Counted from the first letter of the stretch, positions 6,461-14,291 are shown. The stretch is DNA of 20,256 bases from Akkermansiaceae bacterium (GCA_023301645.1 JALZUH010000175.1:1-20256); one strand, 5' to 3'. Made by a program: numbers and translations. The notes: generated by a model from the letters alone, not told the origin.

Positions 6461-8257
6461 TTAGTCGTTTTTCAAAACGCGAATGAAGGCATCCTGTGGG
6501 ATGTTTACCTTACCAATGGCTTTCATTTTGGCTTTACCTTTTTTCTGCTTTTCGAGGAGCTTACGCTTACGTGAGATGTCACCACCGTAGCACTTGGCTG
6601 TTACGTTTTTGCGCATGGCGGAGATGGATTCGCGGGCGATGATCTTACCCCCGATGGCGGCTTGGATAGCTACGACGAATAGCTGCTGCGGGATGACTTC
6701 CTTGAGCTTCTTGCAGAGTCCTCTGCCGTAGGTTTCTGCCTTGTCTCGGTGAACGATCGTGGCGAAGGCGTCTACGTGTTCATCTGCGATGAGGATGTCC
6801 ATTTTCACGAGTTTGCCGGGCTTATAGCCTGCGTGCTCGTAGTCCATCGATCCATATCCTCGTGTCATGGACTTGAGCTTGTCATTAAAATCAACAAGTA
6901 TCTCGGAGAGTGGTAGGGTGCAGGTGAGCATGACACGGAGATCGTCGATGGTCTCTGTGTTTTCCATTTCTCCGCGCTTATCCATGACGAGTTTCATCAT
7001 GTCGCCGATGTAGTCTCCCGGGGTCATGATATAGACACGGACGATAGGCTCACGTATTTCTTCGATTTCCTGAGCTTCAGGAAGTAGGCAGGGGTTATCA
7101 ACGATGACATCAGTGCCGTCTGTCTTGGTGACTTCAAAAATAACAGATGGATAGGTCGATATGACATCCATATTGAACTCACGACGTAGGCGCTCTTGGA
7201 TGATCTCCATGTGGAGTAGTCCGAGGAAACCACAGCGGAAGCCGAAGCCGAGTGCGGCCGATGACTCGGATGCCCATGTGAAGGCTGCGTCATTGATCTG
7301 TAGCTTACCCATGGCGAGCTTAAGCGCTTCGAAGTCGGATGAGTCGACGGGGTAGATGCCAGAGAAAACCATAGGTTGGATTTCCTTAAAGCCGGGTAGA
7401 GGCTCAGCGCAGGGATGAGTGGTGTCGGTCATGGTGTCACCGATCTTCACTTCTGCCGCGGTCTTCATATTAGCAATGACATAGCCCACATCACCTGCTT
7501 TGAGGATGTCGCGCTTACTCATTCCTGGGGTGAAGACTCCGACTTCCTTAATCTCGTAGGATTTAGGAGTGTGGAAGAGCTTGATACGGGTGCCGCGCTT
7601 CATGGTGCCTGACATGACACGCACGTAGGAGACAACACCGCGAAATGGGTCGTAGATGGAGTCGAAGACAGAAGCTCGGAGGAGCTTGTCTTCATTTTCA
7701 GTAGGAGCTGGGATTCGCTCGACGACGGCTTCTAGGATGTCTTCGATGCCGATGCCATTTTTTGCCGAGGCTGGGATAGCTTCGCTAGCGGGGATACAGA
7801 TGATGTCTTCGAGCTGCTTGTGCACCTTTGGTAGGTCGGCATTGGGTAAGTCGATTTTATTAATGACGGGGATAATGCTGAGCTCTTGTTCATTGGCTAG
7901 GTGTAGGTTAGCCATGGTTTGAGCTTCTACGCCCTGTGCTGCGTCGACGATGAGGAGCGCTCCTTCACAGGCTGCTAATGAGCGTGAGACTTCATAGGAG
8001 AAGTCTACGTGACCTGGTGTGTCGAGGAGGTTGAGTTGGTAGGTCTTACCGTCTTTTGCCTTGTAGGACATGGTGACGGGGTGCGACTTAATGGTGATGC
8101 CTCGCTCGCGTTCGAGGTCCATTGCGTCGAGGAGCTGATCTTGTTGATCTCGCTCGGCGACGGTTTTGGTGAACTGCATGAGTCGATCCGATAAGGTCGT
8201 TTTACCGTGGTCGATGTGCGCGATGATGGAGAAGTTACGAGTCAGCTCAGTAGACAT
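6461..8257 (-). CDS. lepA: Elongation factor 4 (LepA), translational GTPase
   Basis: A 598-residue ribosome-associated GTPase, the usual length. The G domain shows NFSIIAHIDHGKTTLSDRL (G1, about 8-26), RERGITIKS (G2), LLDTPGHVDFSYEVSRSLAACEG (G3) and VINKIDLPNAD (G4). The LepA-specific C-terminal domain is complete, ending in the conserved KGKAKMKAIGKVNIPQDAFIRVLK. It binds the ribosome and acts in translation and ribosome assembly under stress, in the cytosol or at the membrane. ATG at 8257 has no Shine-Dalgarno sequence. It lies 88 bp after rho and 17 bp before a phosphatase gene, same strand. LepA is more often next to lepB or hemN; the rho-lepA order here is worth noting. No anomaly in the coding sequence. 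Confidence 0.98.
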   Translation of the reverse strand: MSTELTRNFSIIAHIDHGKTTLSDRLMQFTKTVAERDQQDQLLDAMDLERERGITIKSHPVTMSYKAKDGKTYQLNLLDTPGHVDFSYEVSRSLAACEGALLIVDAAQGVEAQTMANLHLANEQELSIIPVINKIDLPNADLPKVHKQLEDIICIPASEAIPASAKNGIGIEDILEAVVERIPAPTENEDKLLRASVFDSIYDPFRGVVSYVRVMSGTMKRGTRIKLFHTPKSYEIKEVGVFTPGMSKRDILKAGDVGYVIANMKTAAEVKIGDTMTDTTHPCAEPLPGFKEIQPMVFSGIYPVDSSDFEALKLAMGKLQINDAAFTWASESSAALGFGFRCGFLGLLHMEIIQERLRREFNMDVISTYPSVIFEVTKTDGTDVIVDNPCLLPEAQEIEEIREPIVRVYIMTPGDYIGDMMKLVMDKRGEMENTETIDDLRVMLTCTLPLSEILVDFNDKLKSMTRGYGSMDYEHAGYKPGKLVKMDILIADEHVDAFATIVHRDKAETYGRGLCKKLKEVIPQQLFVVAIQAAIGGKIIARESISAMRKNVTAKCYGGDISRKRKLLEKQKKGKAKMKAIGKVNIPQDAFIRVLKND

Positions 8258-8345
8258 AGATTACAGATAGAAATCGAAAGTTGATAAGAGAATGTAGAGA
8301 AAGAAAGACAATGATCAAGGAAGAATCAGCAAGGTTGGCGGATGC

Positions 8346-10154
8346 TTAGCCTTTGATTTCCATGAGCATTTGCGCGTTATTGGGGAATTTCTTGAGGAAG
8401 AAGAGTAGTCGTTCCATCGCTTCTTCTGGGCGGTGGCCTTTGAGTCCGCGACGGATGAGGTTTACCTTATGGAGGAGGTGGTCTGCCATGATGAGTTCTT
8501 CGCGGCGGGTGGCAGATTTGAATATATCGACCGCTGGGTAGATGTATTGCTCGGCAATACGGCGATCGAGGACGAGCTCCATGTTACCTGTGCCTTTGAA
8601 TTCCTGGAAGATGGCTTCATCGGCGCGGGAGTTCGTCTGCACGAGTGCGGTGGCAAGGATAGTGAGTGATCCTGCCGTGCGTGTGTTTCGCGCAGCGGCA
8701 AAGATGCGGCGGGGTGCTTCGAGAGCTCCTGCAACAATACCGCCAGACTGGTAGCCTCGTTTGTTATTATTACCTCCTTTGCTGCCTCCTCCATTATTGT
8801 AGGAGCGGGCGAGTCGGGTGATGGAGTCCATGAGAATGAGGACGTCGGTGCCGCCTTCTACGAGGCGCTTAGCGCGCTCAACACAGAGTTCTGCGATACG
8901 TGCGTGGCTTTTACCGGGGTCGTCATTTGAGCTAGCGTAGATTTCTACTCCGGGCAGGGTGCGTCTGAACTCGGTGACTTCCTCAGGGCGTTCGTCGATG
9001 AGCAGAATAATGAGGTGAATGGATTCGTCATATTGCTCTCGGACAGCCTCCGCCATGTGCAGTAGTAAGGTGGTCTTACCCGAGCGTGGTGGGGAGACGA
9101 TGAGTCCTCGCTGACCGCGGCCTACGGGCGCTACGATGTCGAGAACACGCGTAGTGTAGCGATCAGGAGTGGTTTCAAATGCGATGCGTCGGCTTGGGTT
9201 GACGGCTTTGAGCTCTTCAAAGTGAGGGAGTTTGAATGCCTCCTCGGGAGCGATGTCATTGATGGATTCGATTTCTACGAGCTGTGGGCCACGTGAGCCT
9301 TCTTGGTAGGTGCCGTGGATCCATACGCCTGCACGGAGTCCGTGCTTACGGATGAAGTCTGGAGTGACGAAGACGTCTTGTTTGCACTGCTCGAAGTTCT
9401 TTTCAGGGACGCGGAGAAAGCCGAAGCCTTTAGGGGCGATCTCGAGCATGCCGTTGACCTTTACAGGGTCACCTGTGAGCACGATGGCCTTCTTAGGACG
9501 GCGCTCGCGTGGCTGGCGATCACGGTTAGAACCTTGTCGGCCGTTTTGCCTGTCATTCTGCTTATCTTGTTGGTTTTGCTTACCTCGCTCATTACCTCCT
9601 TGGTTACGATTGCGGTTATTTTTATGCTGACCTTGTTTATTGCGTCCTTGGTTTCGGTTGCGGCGAGAGTTGTCATGTCCGTCTCTCTCTTGATTGTCGC
9701 GGTCGTTTCTATGGCGATCACGGTCGTTCCGGTCTCTATCGCGGTCGCGGCGTGGCTGGTTACGATCTTCTTTTTTGACAGCACCTAGGCCTTCGACTCG
9801 TCCCATGGTTTGTTTGACTGGGGGGTCTGCTTGATCAGATGCAGGTGTTGCTTTGGGCTCTTTTACCTCAGCTCGCTTTGACGCGGAAGGTGTTGTAGCT
9901 TCGGTTTTCGCGGGTGCTTTCTTTGCTGCTTTTTTGGCCGTTGTTTTTTTTGCGGCTTTCTTTGCAGCAGGCGTCTTTGCAGCTGCGGTCTTAGCTGTAG
10001 CTTTGGTCGCTGCTTTTTTAGCCACTTTCTTACTCGCTGTTTTACTGGCCGTTTTTGTTTTTGGCGTTTTAGCAGCTTTGTTTTCGGCAGCGTTGTCGTT
10101 ACCAGAGCTGTTCTTGTCAGCAAGGTTGTCGTCCTGAATAGGTGATTTACTCAT
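8346..10154 (-). CDS. rho: Transcription termination factor Rho with long disordered N-terminal extension
   Basis: A 602-residue hexameric RNA helicase that ends transcription; E. coli Rho has 419. Residues 1-222 are low complexity: 25-90 is Lys/Ala-rich like histone H1 tails (KKAAKK, AAKKTTAKK), and 130-222 is rich in Arg, Asp, Asn and Gln. The usual N-terminal helical Rho_N domain is not recognisable. The RNA-binding OB fold follows (MLEIAPKGFGFLRVP, about 236-250, to about 300), then the ATPase: Walker A VSPPRSGKTTLLL (353-365), LLIDERPEEVTEFRR, Walker B VLILMDSITRLARS (438-451), a long Q-loop (453-472) and R-loop LVQTNSRADEAIFQEFKGTGNMEL. ATG at 10154 has no SD; a pyrimidine run (AACCTCCC) stands in its place. 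A promoter and structured leader lie upstream. Known: Rho often autoregulates, and in Bacteroides an inserted disordered region drives condensates. Whether this one does is inference. Confidence 0.97.
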   Translation of the reverse strand: MSKSPIQDDNLADKNSSGNDNAAENKAAKTPKTKTASKTASKKVAKKAATKATAKTAAAKTPAAKKAAKKTTAKKAAKKAPAKTEATTPSASKRAEVKEPKATPASDQADPPVKQTMGRVEGLGAVKKEDRNQPRRDRDRDRNDRDRHRNDRDNQERDGHDNSRRNRNQGRNKQGQHKNNRNRNQGGNERGKQNQQDKQNDRQNGRQGSNRDRQPRERRPKKAIVLTGDPVKVNGMLEIAPKGFGFLRVPEKNFEQCKQDVFVTPDFIRKHGLRAGVWIHGTYQEGSRGPQLVEIESINDIAPEEAFKLPHFEELKAVNPSRRIAFETTPDRYTTRVLDIVAPVGRGQRGLIVSPPRSGKTTLLLHMAEAVREQYDESIHLIILLIDERPEEVTEFRRTLPGVEIYASSNDDPGKSHARIAELCVERAKRLVEGGTDVLILMDSITRLARSYNNGGGSKGGNNNKRGYQSGGIVAGALEAPRRIFAAARNTRTAGSLTILATALVQTNSRADEAIFQEFKGTGNMELVLDRRIAEQYIYPAVDIFKSATRREELIMADHLLHKVNLIRRGLKGHRPEEAMERLLFFLKKFPNNAQMLMEIKG

Positions 10155-10301
10155 GGGAGGTTAGCAAGGTGATTGTGAGTTAGTTGGGTGGTGAAATAGT
10201 TACTAGAAGTCTTTTACTAGATCTTTCTCTGAGAAGCTCTTCGTTATCTAAGAAAGCTCAGAAAGGGATGGAATAGTAGAGGCTGTATGTGTTTGAGGGT
10301 A

Positions 10302-10317
10302 GAACACAGCTGTGTTC
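10302..10317. promoter_or_regulatory. 16-bp perfect palindrome at the start of the rho leader
   Basis: GAACACAGCTGTGTTC is a perfect palindrome. It falls about 10-25 bases after the expected transcription start of the rho promoter, so it could be an operator for a dimeric repressor or a 6-bp hairpin with an AGCT loop at the 5' end of the mRNA. Confidence 0.5.
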
Positions 10318-10335
10318 AGCGTTCTTTATTAGGCA

Positions 10336-10365
10336 AGTATATTGCACAATGGAAAAGGTTGTCAT
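10336..10365 (-). promoter_or_regulatory. Candidate sigma-70 promoter of rho
   Basis: Read on the minus strand, ATGACA (10365-10360; 5 of 6 to TTGACA) is followed after 18 bases by TATACT (10341-10336; 5 of 6 to TATAAT). Transcription would start near 10329, giving a leader of about 175 bases before the rho ATG. It is the best promoter match I found in the window. Confidence 0.55.
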
Positions 10366-10505
10366 GGTGTCGCGCCAGGACGAGGATGGGGTGCATCGAG
10401 TTGGGGCATTCAAGTTTGCGAACCCTTCGAGGCTGGAGTCATTCCATTGGTATTAATGGGCTACTGAGAGTGGACTTTAGCTGTCTATTCTGAGTGCTTC
10501 TTAAA

Positions 10506-10607
10506 GGTGCCTGTTAAGCAGGCGACCATTGGGTGATTATTCCATGAGTGATTTGTATCGTGAGAGTCTATAGTCTCCGTGTCAATTCGCTCAGACGCGG
10601 GGACTAT
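10506..10607. other. Two clustered hairpins, possible structured RNA
   Basis: First hairpin: GGTGCCTG (10506-10513), loop TTAAG, CAGGC-G-ACC (10519-10527) with one bulged base. Second: ATAGTCTCCGTGTC (10570-10583) pairs with GACGCGGGGACTAT (10594-10607) across 14 bp with two wobbles and a 10-base loop. Neither has a T tract next to it on either strand. They lie in the 3' region of the membrane-protein gene and upstream of the rho promoter. Strand and role are unknown. Confidence 0.45.
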
Positions 10608-10731
10608 GAGTAAGAGTGCTCTGCTTGGCAATGTCTTTTTTAGGGGCCTTTGATGATAGCGAGCACGTAGCATTCTTCGCACTTATTGCTCAGGCTATGG
10701 GTCTTGCTTATTAGAGAGGCTACTCGTTTTA

Positions 10732-11346
10732 CTATTCAGCAAGCTCAATGCGTAGATTGCCATTGGTAATCTTGACTGTTTTGATGCCTTTGCTGAGCTG
10801 GCTTCTTGTGGGGTCGATGCCTAGTTTGTTAAGGAGGTTTTGCCCCTTCATTTCTGCGAGCCAGGCATTGGGAATAGAGACTCCCCATACGGTAAGGTCG
10901 TCGAGGATGATAGCGGGGGCATTGTTTTCATCGGTGATGATGAATCGGGCTCTAGCTTTGAGCTTCTTTCCTCCGACTAGAGGGAGGTCTGAGTTGAGGT
11001 CGGTGGAGACGCGTGCGTGCACAGCGTCACTGGCTAGTTCAAATCTGATTTGATCACCTAGCTGGGTGTTTTTGTGGAAGAGGGCGTTGATTTCGCGCTC
11101 TGTGAGCTGGATGATGTTAGTGCCTTTTTCATAGCTACGCTCTTGCTGCATAGCGATGACTTTCATTTCTAGTTGCTGCTGTTCTTCTGCAGCTAGGATG
11201 ACTGGCTTGATGGGGCGATTAAGCCACCAGCTAATACCGATAATGAGGATGGCAATGAGGCTCAGTATGCCGAGGGCTATAAGGAGCTTTTTTTTGCGTC
11301 GTGGTTTTTGTGCTACCTGTTGGGGTGCTTGGATGGCGGCGCTCAT
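10732..11346 (-). CDS. Single-pass membrane-anchored protein of unknown function
   Basis: I do not recognise a family with confidence. The 204-residue protein has a short cytosolic N-terminus ending in a basic patch (KPRRKKK, 14-20), one hydrophobic helix (about 21-42) and an extracytoplasmic domain of about 160 residues. The positive-inside rule fits an uncleaved signal anchor. The outer part has the pattern LTEREINALFHKN ... IRFELASDAVHARVSTDLN ... LKARARFIITDENNAPAIILDDLTVWGVSIPNAWLAEMKGQNLL, alternating beta-rich stretches. This recalls lipid-binding or AsmA-like/YpmS-type (DUF2140) proteins in which a 'T-E-x-E-I-N-x-L' segment precedes beta strands, but that is only a resemblance. ATG at 11346, no SD. 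It follows manA by about 35 bp on the same strand, so the two may share a transcript. Confidence 0.75.
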   Translation of the reverse strand: MSAAIQAPQQVAQKPRRKKKLLIALGILSLIAILIIGISWWLNRPIKPVILAAEEQQQLEMKVIAMQQERSYEKGTNIIQLTEREINALFHKNTQLGDQIRFELASDAVHARVSTDLNSDLPLVGGKKLKARARFIITDENNAPAIILDDLTVWGVSIPNAWLAEMKGQNLLNKLGIDPTRSQLSKGIKTVKITNGNLRIELAE

Positions 11347-11381
11347 ATGAAGGGTTAGAAGCTGGTGTGGATAGCTAAGAG

Positions 11382-12338
11382 TTAGCCTGCACTGGTGTTT
11401 GACTGGGGGATCGTTGTCTGTAAGACGGTGGTATCTACTTCAGCTGTGAGCGGGCTGGCTCCACGAGGGAGGAGGATGAAGTCTCCTGGCTGGTGTTTTC
11501 TGCCATCACTACAGGTTAGATTACCTCTGACGATGGTGATGATGGAGAATCTCTCGGGGTCTGGATTTCCAATACTGGTAGCAGCCTTGAGACTGAGCTC
11601 CTCTACTTTGAAAAATGGGCAGTCCGCAATGACTTTTTCTTTCAATGGATTCATCGAGGGGGTGATATCTTGGAAGTTAATGCACTTCATGGACTCTTTG
11701 ACATGGAGGTCGCGAAGTTTGCCATTAATGCCTAGTCGATTCCAGTCAAAGACTCGGTAGGTGGTGTCGGAGTTCTGCTGGATTTCGTAGATGAGAAATC
11801 CCGATCCAATGGCGTGGAGTCGTCCTGATGGGATGAAGATTGATTCTCCTGCTTTTGGAGTGATGACGTGGGCGACTTGGTCGACGGTGCCGTGATCGAG
11901 CGCGTGCTGGAAGCTTTCCTCAGTCACGCCTTCTTTGATCCCGACGTATAGCTTGGCGTGTTCTTCTGCTGCGGCAATATACCACATTTCGGTTTTTGCT
12001 TCGCCACCTAGCTCGTCTGTCATCTGCTCAGGTGGGTGGACTTGGATGGAGAGATCGGAGTGCGCGTCGAGGATCTTCACCAGAAGGGGGAATCGCGCGG
12101 TGTTTTCAAAATGGATGCCAAAAATTTCCTCTCGCTTCTCAGTCCATAGCTGGTGAAGAGTCATGTCCTTGTAAATGCCGTCGCTGACAATGGATTGTGC
12201 TTCGGGGCGGTCACTAATGTCCCAAGACTCTCCATAAGGATGGTCTGCTATGGGGAGTGGTCGTTGGTAAGTCGTCTCGAGCTGACGACCACCCCAGACG
12301 CGCTCCATATAGAGGGGGGTAAATGTGATGACTGACAT
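11382..12338 (-). CDS. manA: Mannose-6-phosphate isomerase, class I (short form)
   Basis: Interconverts mannose-6-phosphate and fructose-6-phosphate, linking mannose use and GDP-sugar supply to glycolysis. The cupin-type zinc site is visible: SIQVHPP (Gln99, His101), KTEMWY (Glu117) and GRLHAIGSG (His175), followed by EIQQNSDTTYRVFDWNR, the substrate-side segment. The length (318 residues) is that of the short Bacillus-type ManA. I chose ATG at 12338 (MSVITFTPLYMERVWGG), since family members begin just before the TPLYMERVWGG segment; an upstream ATG at 12380 would add 14 unlikely residues (MHGQPLLIRLKYLL). No SD. It is divergent from the ABC ATPase gene, with 65 bp between the start codons, so promoters must overlap or lie very close. 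Confidence 0.93.
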   Translation of the reverse strand: MSVITFTPLYMERVWGGRQLETTYQRPLPIADHPYGESWDISDRPEAQSIVSDGIYKDMTLHQLWTEKREEIFGIHFENTARFPLLVKILDAHSDLSIQVHPPEQMTDELGGEAKTEMWYIAAAEEHAKLYVGIKEGVTEESFQHALDHGTVDQVAHVITPKAGESIFIPSGRLHAIGSGFLIYEIQQNSDTTYRVFDWNRLGINGKLRDLHVKESMKCINFQDITPSMNPLKEKVIADCPFFKVEELSLKAATSIGNPDPERFSIITIVRGNLTCSDGRKHQPGDFILLPRGASPLTAEVDTTVLQTTIPQSNTSAG

Positions 12339-12403
12339 GAGTAAATATTTTAACCTAATGAGAAGGGGTTGCCCATGCAATTATTTATAAAATTATTCGC
12401 ATC

Positions 12404-13129
12404 ATGAGGTCTAATAGAGTAGTGATGTGCATGGCAATAAAGGCATGGATCAGAGCGCGGAACATCAATCACGGATACACTGTGGGAAAGAAGCGTGTCG
12501 AGGTGCTGCATGGCATAGATCTTGATATTAAGAAAGGTGAGAAGGTGTTTCTCTGCGGGCCTAGTGGTGCTGGTAAGACAACGCTCATGTATATCTTAGC
12601 CGGTCTGGAGCGTGCTGATAAGGGTGATGTATTTATCGGAGACGCTGCTCTTTATGCGCTTTCTCGCAAGAAACAGGCAGCGCTTCGAAACGAGGGCATG
12701 TCTTATATTTTCCAAAACTACTATCTGATGCCAGAGCTGACGGCTCTAGAAAATGTCATGGTTCCTGCGATGATAGGAGGTAAGGATCTTGCAGAGAAGG
12801 CCGCTGAGTCACTGGCACGTGTCGGTCTAGAGCACAGGCTCGACCATTTGCCAGCTGAGCTGAGTGGTGGCGAGCAGCAACGCGTGGCTATTGCACGCGC
12901 ATTGGTGAACTCTCCACAAGTCATCTTTGCTGACGAACCGACAGGGAACTTGGACTCAAAAAACGGTGAGCATGTCATGGAGATGCTACTGCAGCTTGCC
13001 GATGAGGATAACGCAACTCTGGTAGTCGTGACTCATGATGATAGCTTGGCTCAATACGGTGATCGTAAATTAGTCATCAAGGACGGTGTTATTTTTGACG
13101 AGATTGAGAATAATACGTCAAATACCTAA
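12404..13129 (+). CDS. ABC transporter ATP-binding protein, LolD/MacB family
   Basis: A nucleotide-binding subunit of the family that drives lipoprotein release (LolCDE) or MacB/FtsE-type export. From the first ATG: Walker A CGPSGAGKTT (51-60), Q-loop YIFQNYYLMPELTALENVMVP (Gln104), signature LSGGEQQRVAIARAL (153-167), Walker B VIFADEPTGNLDS (173-185), and switch His211 in VTHDD. The NYYLMPELTALENVMVP and GNLDS forms are characteristic of LolD. The start is not certain: ATGs at 12404, 12425 and 12431 are all in frame and none has an SD; the one at 12431 (MAIKAWIRARNINHGY) gives the most family-like N-terminus. No permease gene lies beside it: manA is divergent, and ilvE follows after 189 bp. 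The partner must be encoded elsewhere. Confidence 0.92.
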   Translation: MRSNRVVMCMAIKAWIRARNINHGYTVGKKRVEVLHGIDLDIKKGEKVFLCGPSGAGKTTLMYILAGLERADKGDVFIGDAALYALSRKKQAALRNEGMSYIFQNYYLMPELTALENVMVPAMIGGKDLAEKAAESLARVGLEHRLDHLPAELSGGEQQRVAIARALVNSPQVIFADEPTGNLDSKNGEHVMEMLLQLADEDNATLVVVTHDDSLAQYGDRKLVIKDGVIFDEIENNTSNT

Positions 13130-13142
13130 AAAATCGTTGTTC

Positions 13143-13163
13143 AACACCCTGATTCCGTGTTTT
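13143..13163 (+). terminator. Weak terminator after the ABC ATPase gene
   Basis: AACAC (13143-13147) and GTGTT (13157-13161) form a 5-bp stem with a 9-base loop, running into TTTT (13160-13163), 14 bases after the stop codon. The position is right but the stem is short. Confidence 0.3.
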
Positions 13164-13318
13164 AAACCTGCTTATAAAATCAAGCGAGAGACCAAGTGAG
13201 GGCGTGGCTAGAATGCCATGAAAACACCTATGAATGTCGCTAAGAATGATCTGTGCAGCATCTGAGCTGAAATTTCATCTATAAAAACATAATAATCTAA
13301 ATTTTAATCATAAATACA

Positions 13319-14200
13319 ATGAGTGACTCTCAAATCATATGGCTCGATGGTGAGCTAGTAGACAAAGTAGATGCTAAAATTTCTGTGTTTGATCACGGCT
13401 TGCTCTATGGCGATGGTATCTTTGAGGGGATTCGTTTTTATAACGGTCGTGTATTTCGACTTGAAGAGCACATTGAGCGATTATTCCTCTCGGCACGTGC
13501 TATTCTCCTCAAGATGACATGGACTGAGCAGGAGGTGTGCGACATTGTTCGTGATACCATTCGTGCTAATAAGCTTAGCGACGGTTATGTCAGACTCGTA
13601 GTCACGCGCGGTAGTGGTGGCCTTGGACTTAATCCATATTTGTGTGAAAAGCCGTCAATGTTCTGCATTGCCGCCTCTATCCAGCTCTATCCAGAGGAGT
13701 TTTATGCTAATGGCCTAGAGCTCATTACCTGCTCTACACGCCGCCCGAGTCACGCCACACTTAGCCCGCAGGTGAAGTCTCTGAACTACCTCAATAACAT
13801 CATGGCAAAGGTGGAGTGTATCAAAGCCGGCGTGATGGAAGGTCTCATGCTCAATGAGGAAGGCACCGTTGCTGAATGCACGGGAGATACCGTGTTTATT
13901 GTCAAAAACGGCACGATCATTACACCAAAGATTTCAGACGGTGCACTAGACGGGATTACACGCAGTGTGATTTTTGACCTATGTGAGAAGCTTGATATCA
14001 CGATCGTCGAGGATACGATCACTCGCTATGATGTCTACACTTCAGACGAGTGCTTCCTGACAGGAACGGCTGCAGAGGTAATCCCTGTAGTGAAGGTCGA
14101 TGACCGACCGATTGGTGACGGCACACCTGGTGAGCTATTTCGTGTGTTGCTCGCTGCATTCCGTGAGGAAGCGGTAACGACAGGCACTGAGATTGCGTAG
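13319..14200 (+). CDS. ilvE: Branched-chain amino acid aminotransferase (class IV PLP)
   Basis: Transfers the amino group between glutamate and the keto acids of valine, leucine and isoleucine. The 293-residue protein has the fold-type IV features: WLDGELVDKVDAKISVFDHGLLYGDGIFEGIRFYNGRVFRLEEHIERL (8-55), the PLP lysine Lys153 in SPQVKSLNYLNN, EEGTVAECTGDTVFIVKNG (180-198) and ECFLTGTAAEVIPV near the end. The FEGIRFY form favours a BCAT over a D-amino-acid aminotransferase or ADC lyase. The AECTGDTVF segment replaces the more usual SGENIF, a mild variant at the PLP-phosphate loop. ATG at 13319 follows a very AT-rich, SD-less leader. The 189 bp before it could hold its own promoter, but no box pair stands out. 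Confidence 0.93.
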   Translation: MSDSQIIWLDGELVDKVDAKISVFDHGLLYGDGIFEGIRFYNGRVFRLEEHIERLFLSARAILLKMTWTEQEVCDIVRDTIRANKLSDGYVRLVVTRGSGGLGLNPYLCEKPSMFCIAASIQLYPEEFYANGLELITCSTRRPSHATLSPQVKSLNYLNNIMAKVECIKAGVMEGLMLNEEGTVAECTGDTVFIVKNGTIITPKISDGALDGITRSVIFDLCEKLDITIVEDTITRYDVYTSDECFLTGTAAEVIPVVKVDDRPIGDGTPGELFRVLLAAFREEAVTTGTEIA

Positions 14201-14277
14201 TTTGGCTTCGTCTTGCCTAACTGACATTCGTAATTAGAGCCTTGTTCATAGGCTTCATTGGGTTACTGGTATATGCT

Positions 14278-14291
14278 CTGAAGCGCTTCAG
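14278..14291. repeat. 14-bp perfect palindrome
   Basis: CTGAAGCGCTTCAG, 12 bases before the terminator stem and 78 bases after the ilvE stop. It could be part of the transcript end of ilvE or a protein-binding site; no T tract. Confidence 0.4.

Larger units (their letters stand above)
10155..10731. other. 577-base non-coding region: rho leader and promoter plus unexplained hairpins
   Basis: No convincing gene on either strand. From right to left (in rho transcription direction) it holds the end of the membrane-protein transcript, a hairpin at 10570-10607, another at 10506-10527, about 140 bases with no structure I can defend, a rho promoter (10336-10365), a palindrome (10302-10317), and a leader of about 175 bases. 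The leader has a bulged stem (10223-10233 with 10257-10265) and a direct repeat TTACTAGA (10200-10207 and 10214-10221). No tRNA, tmRNA, SRP or RNase P signature was recognised. Confidence 0.65.

Noticed and set aside
9303..9788. 161-codon plus-strand frame inside rho, hydrophobic and looking like a membrane protein
   Set aside because: It is the antisense image of the Arg/Asp/Asn-rich part of Rho; such codons read backwards as Val, Leu and Ile. Rho itself is certain here.
9853..10137. 94-codon Ala/Phe-rich plus-strand frame
   Set aside because: Antisense shadow of the Lys/Ala-rich Rho tail (AAA and GCC codons read as TTT and GGC).
10302..10317. LexA-type SOS box
   Set aside because: The LexA motif I recall for Verrucomicrobiota has the TGTTC-N4-GAACA form; here the half-sites are reversed (GAACA-N6-TGTTC), so I keep it only as an unassigned palindrome.
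10320..10450. tRNA-like stretch (GTTTGCGAACC)
   Set aside because: No acceptor stem, anticodon arm or correct T-loop could be built on either strand.
10287..10493. 68-codon plus-strand frame in the rho upstream region
   Set aside because: Composition is Arg/Cys/Leu/Ser/Trp-rich like random translation, it crosses the rho promoter and palindrome on the opposite strand, and it resembles no family I know.
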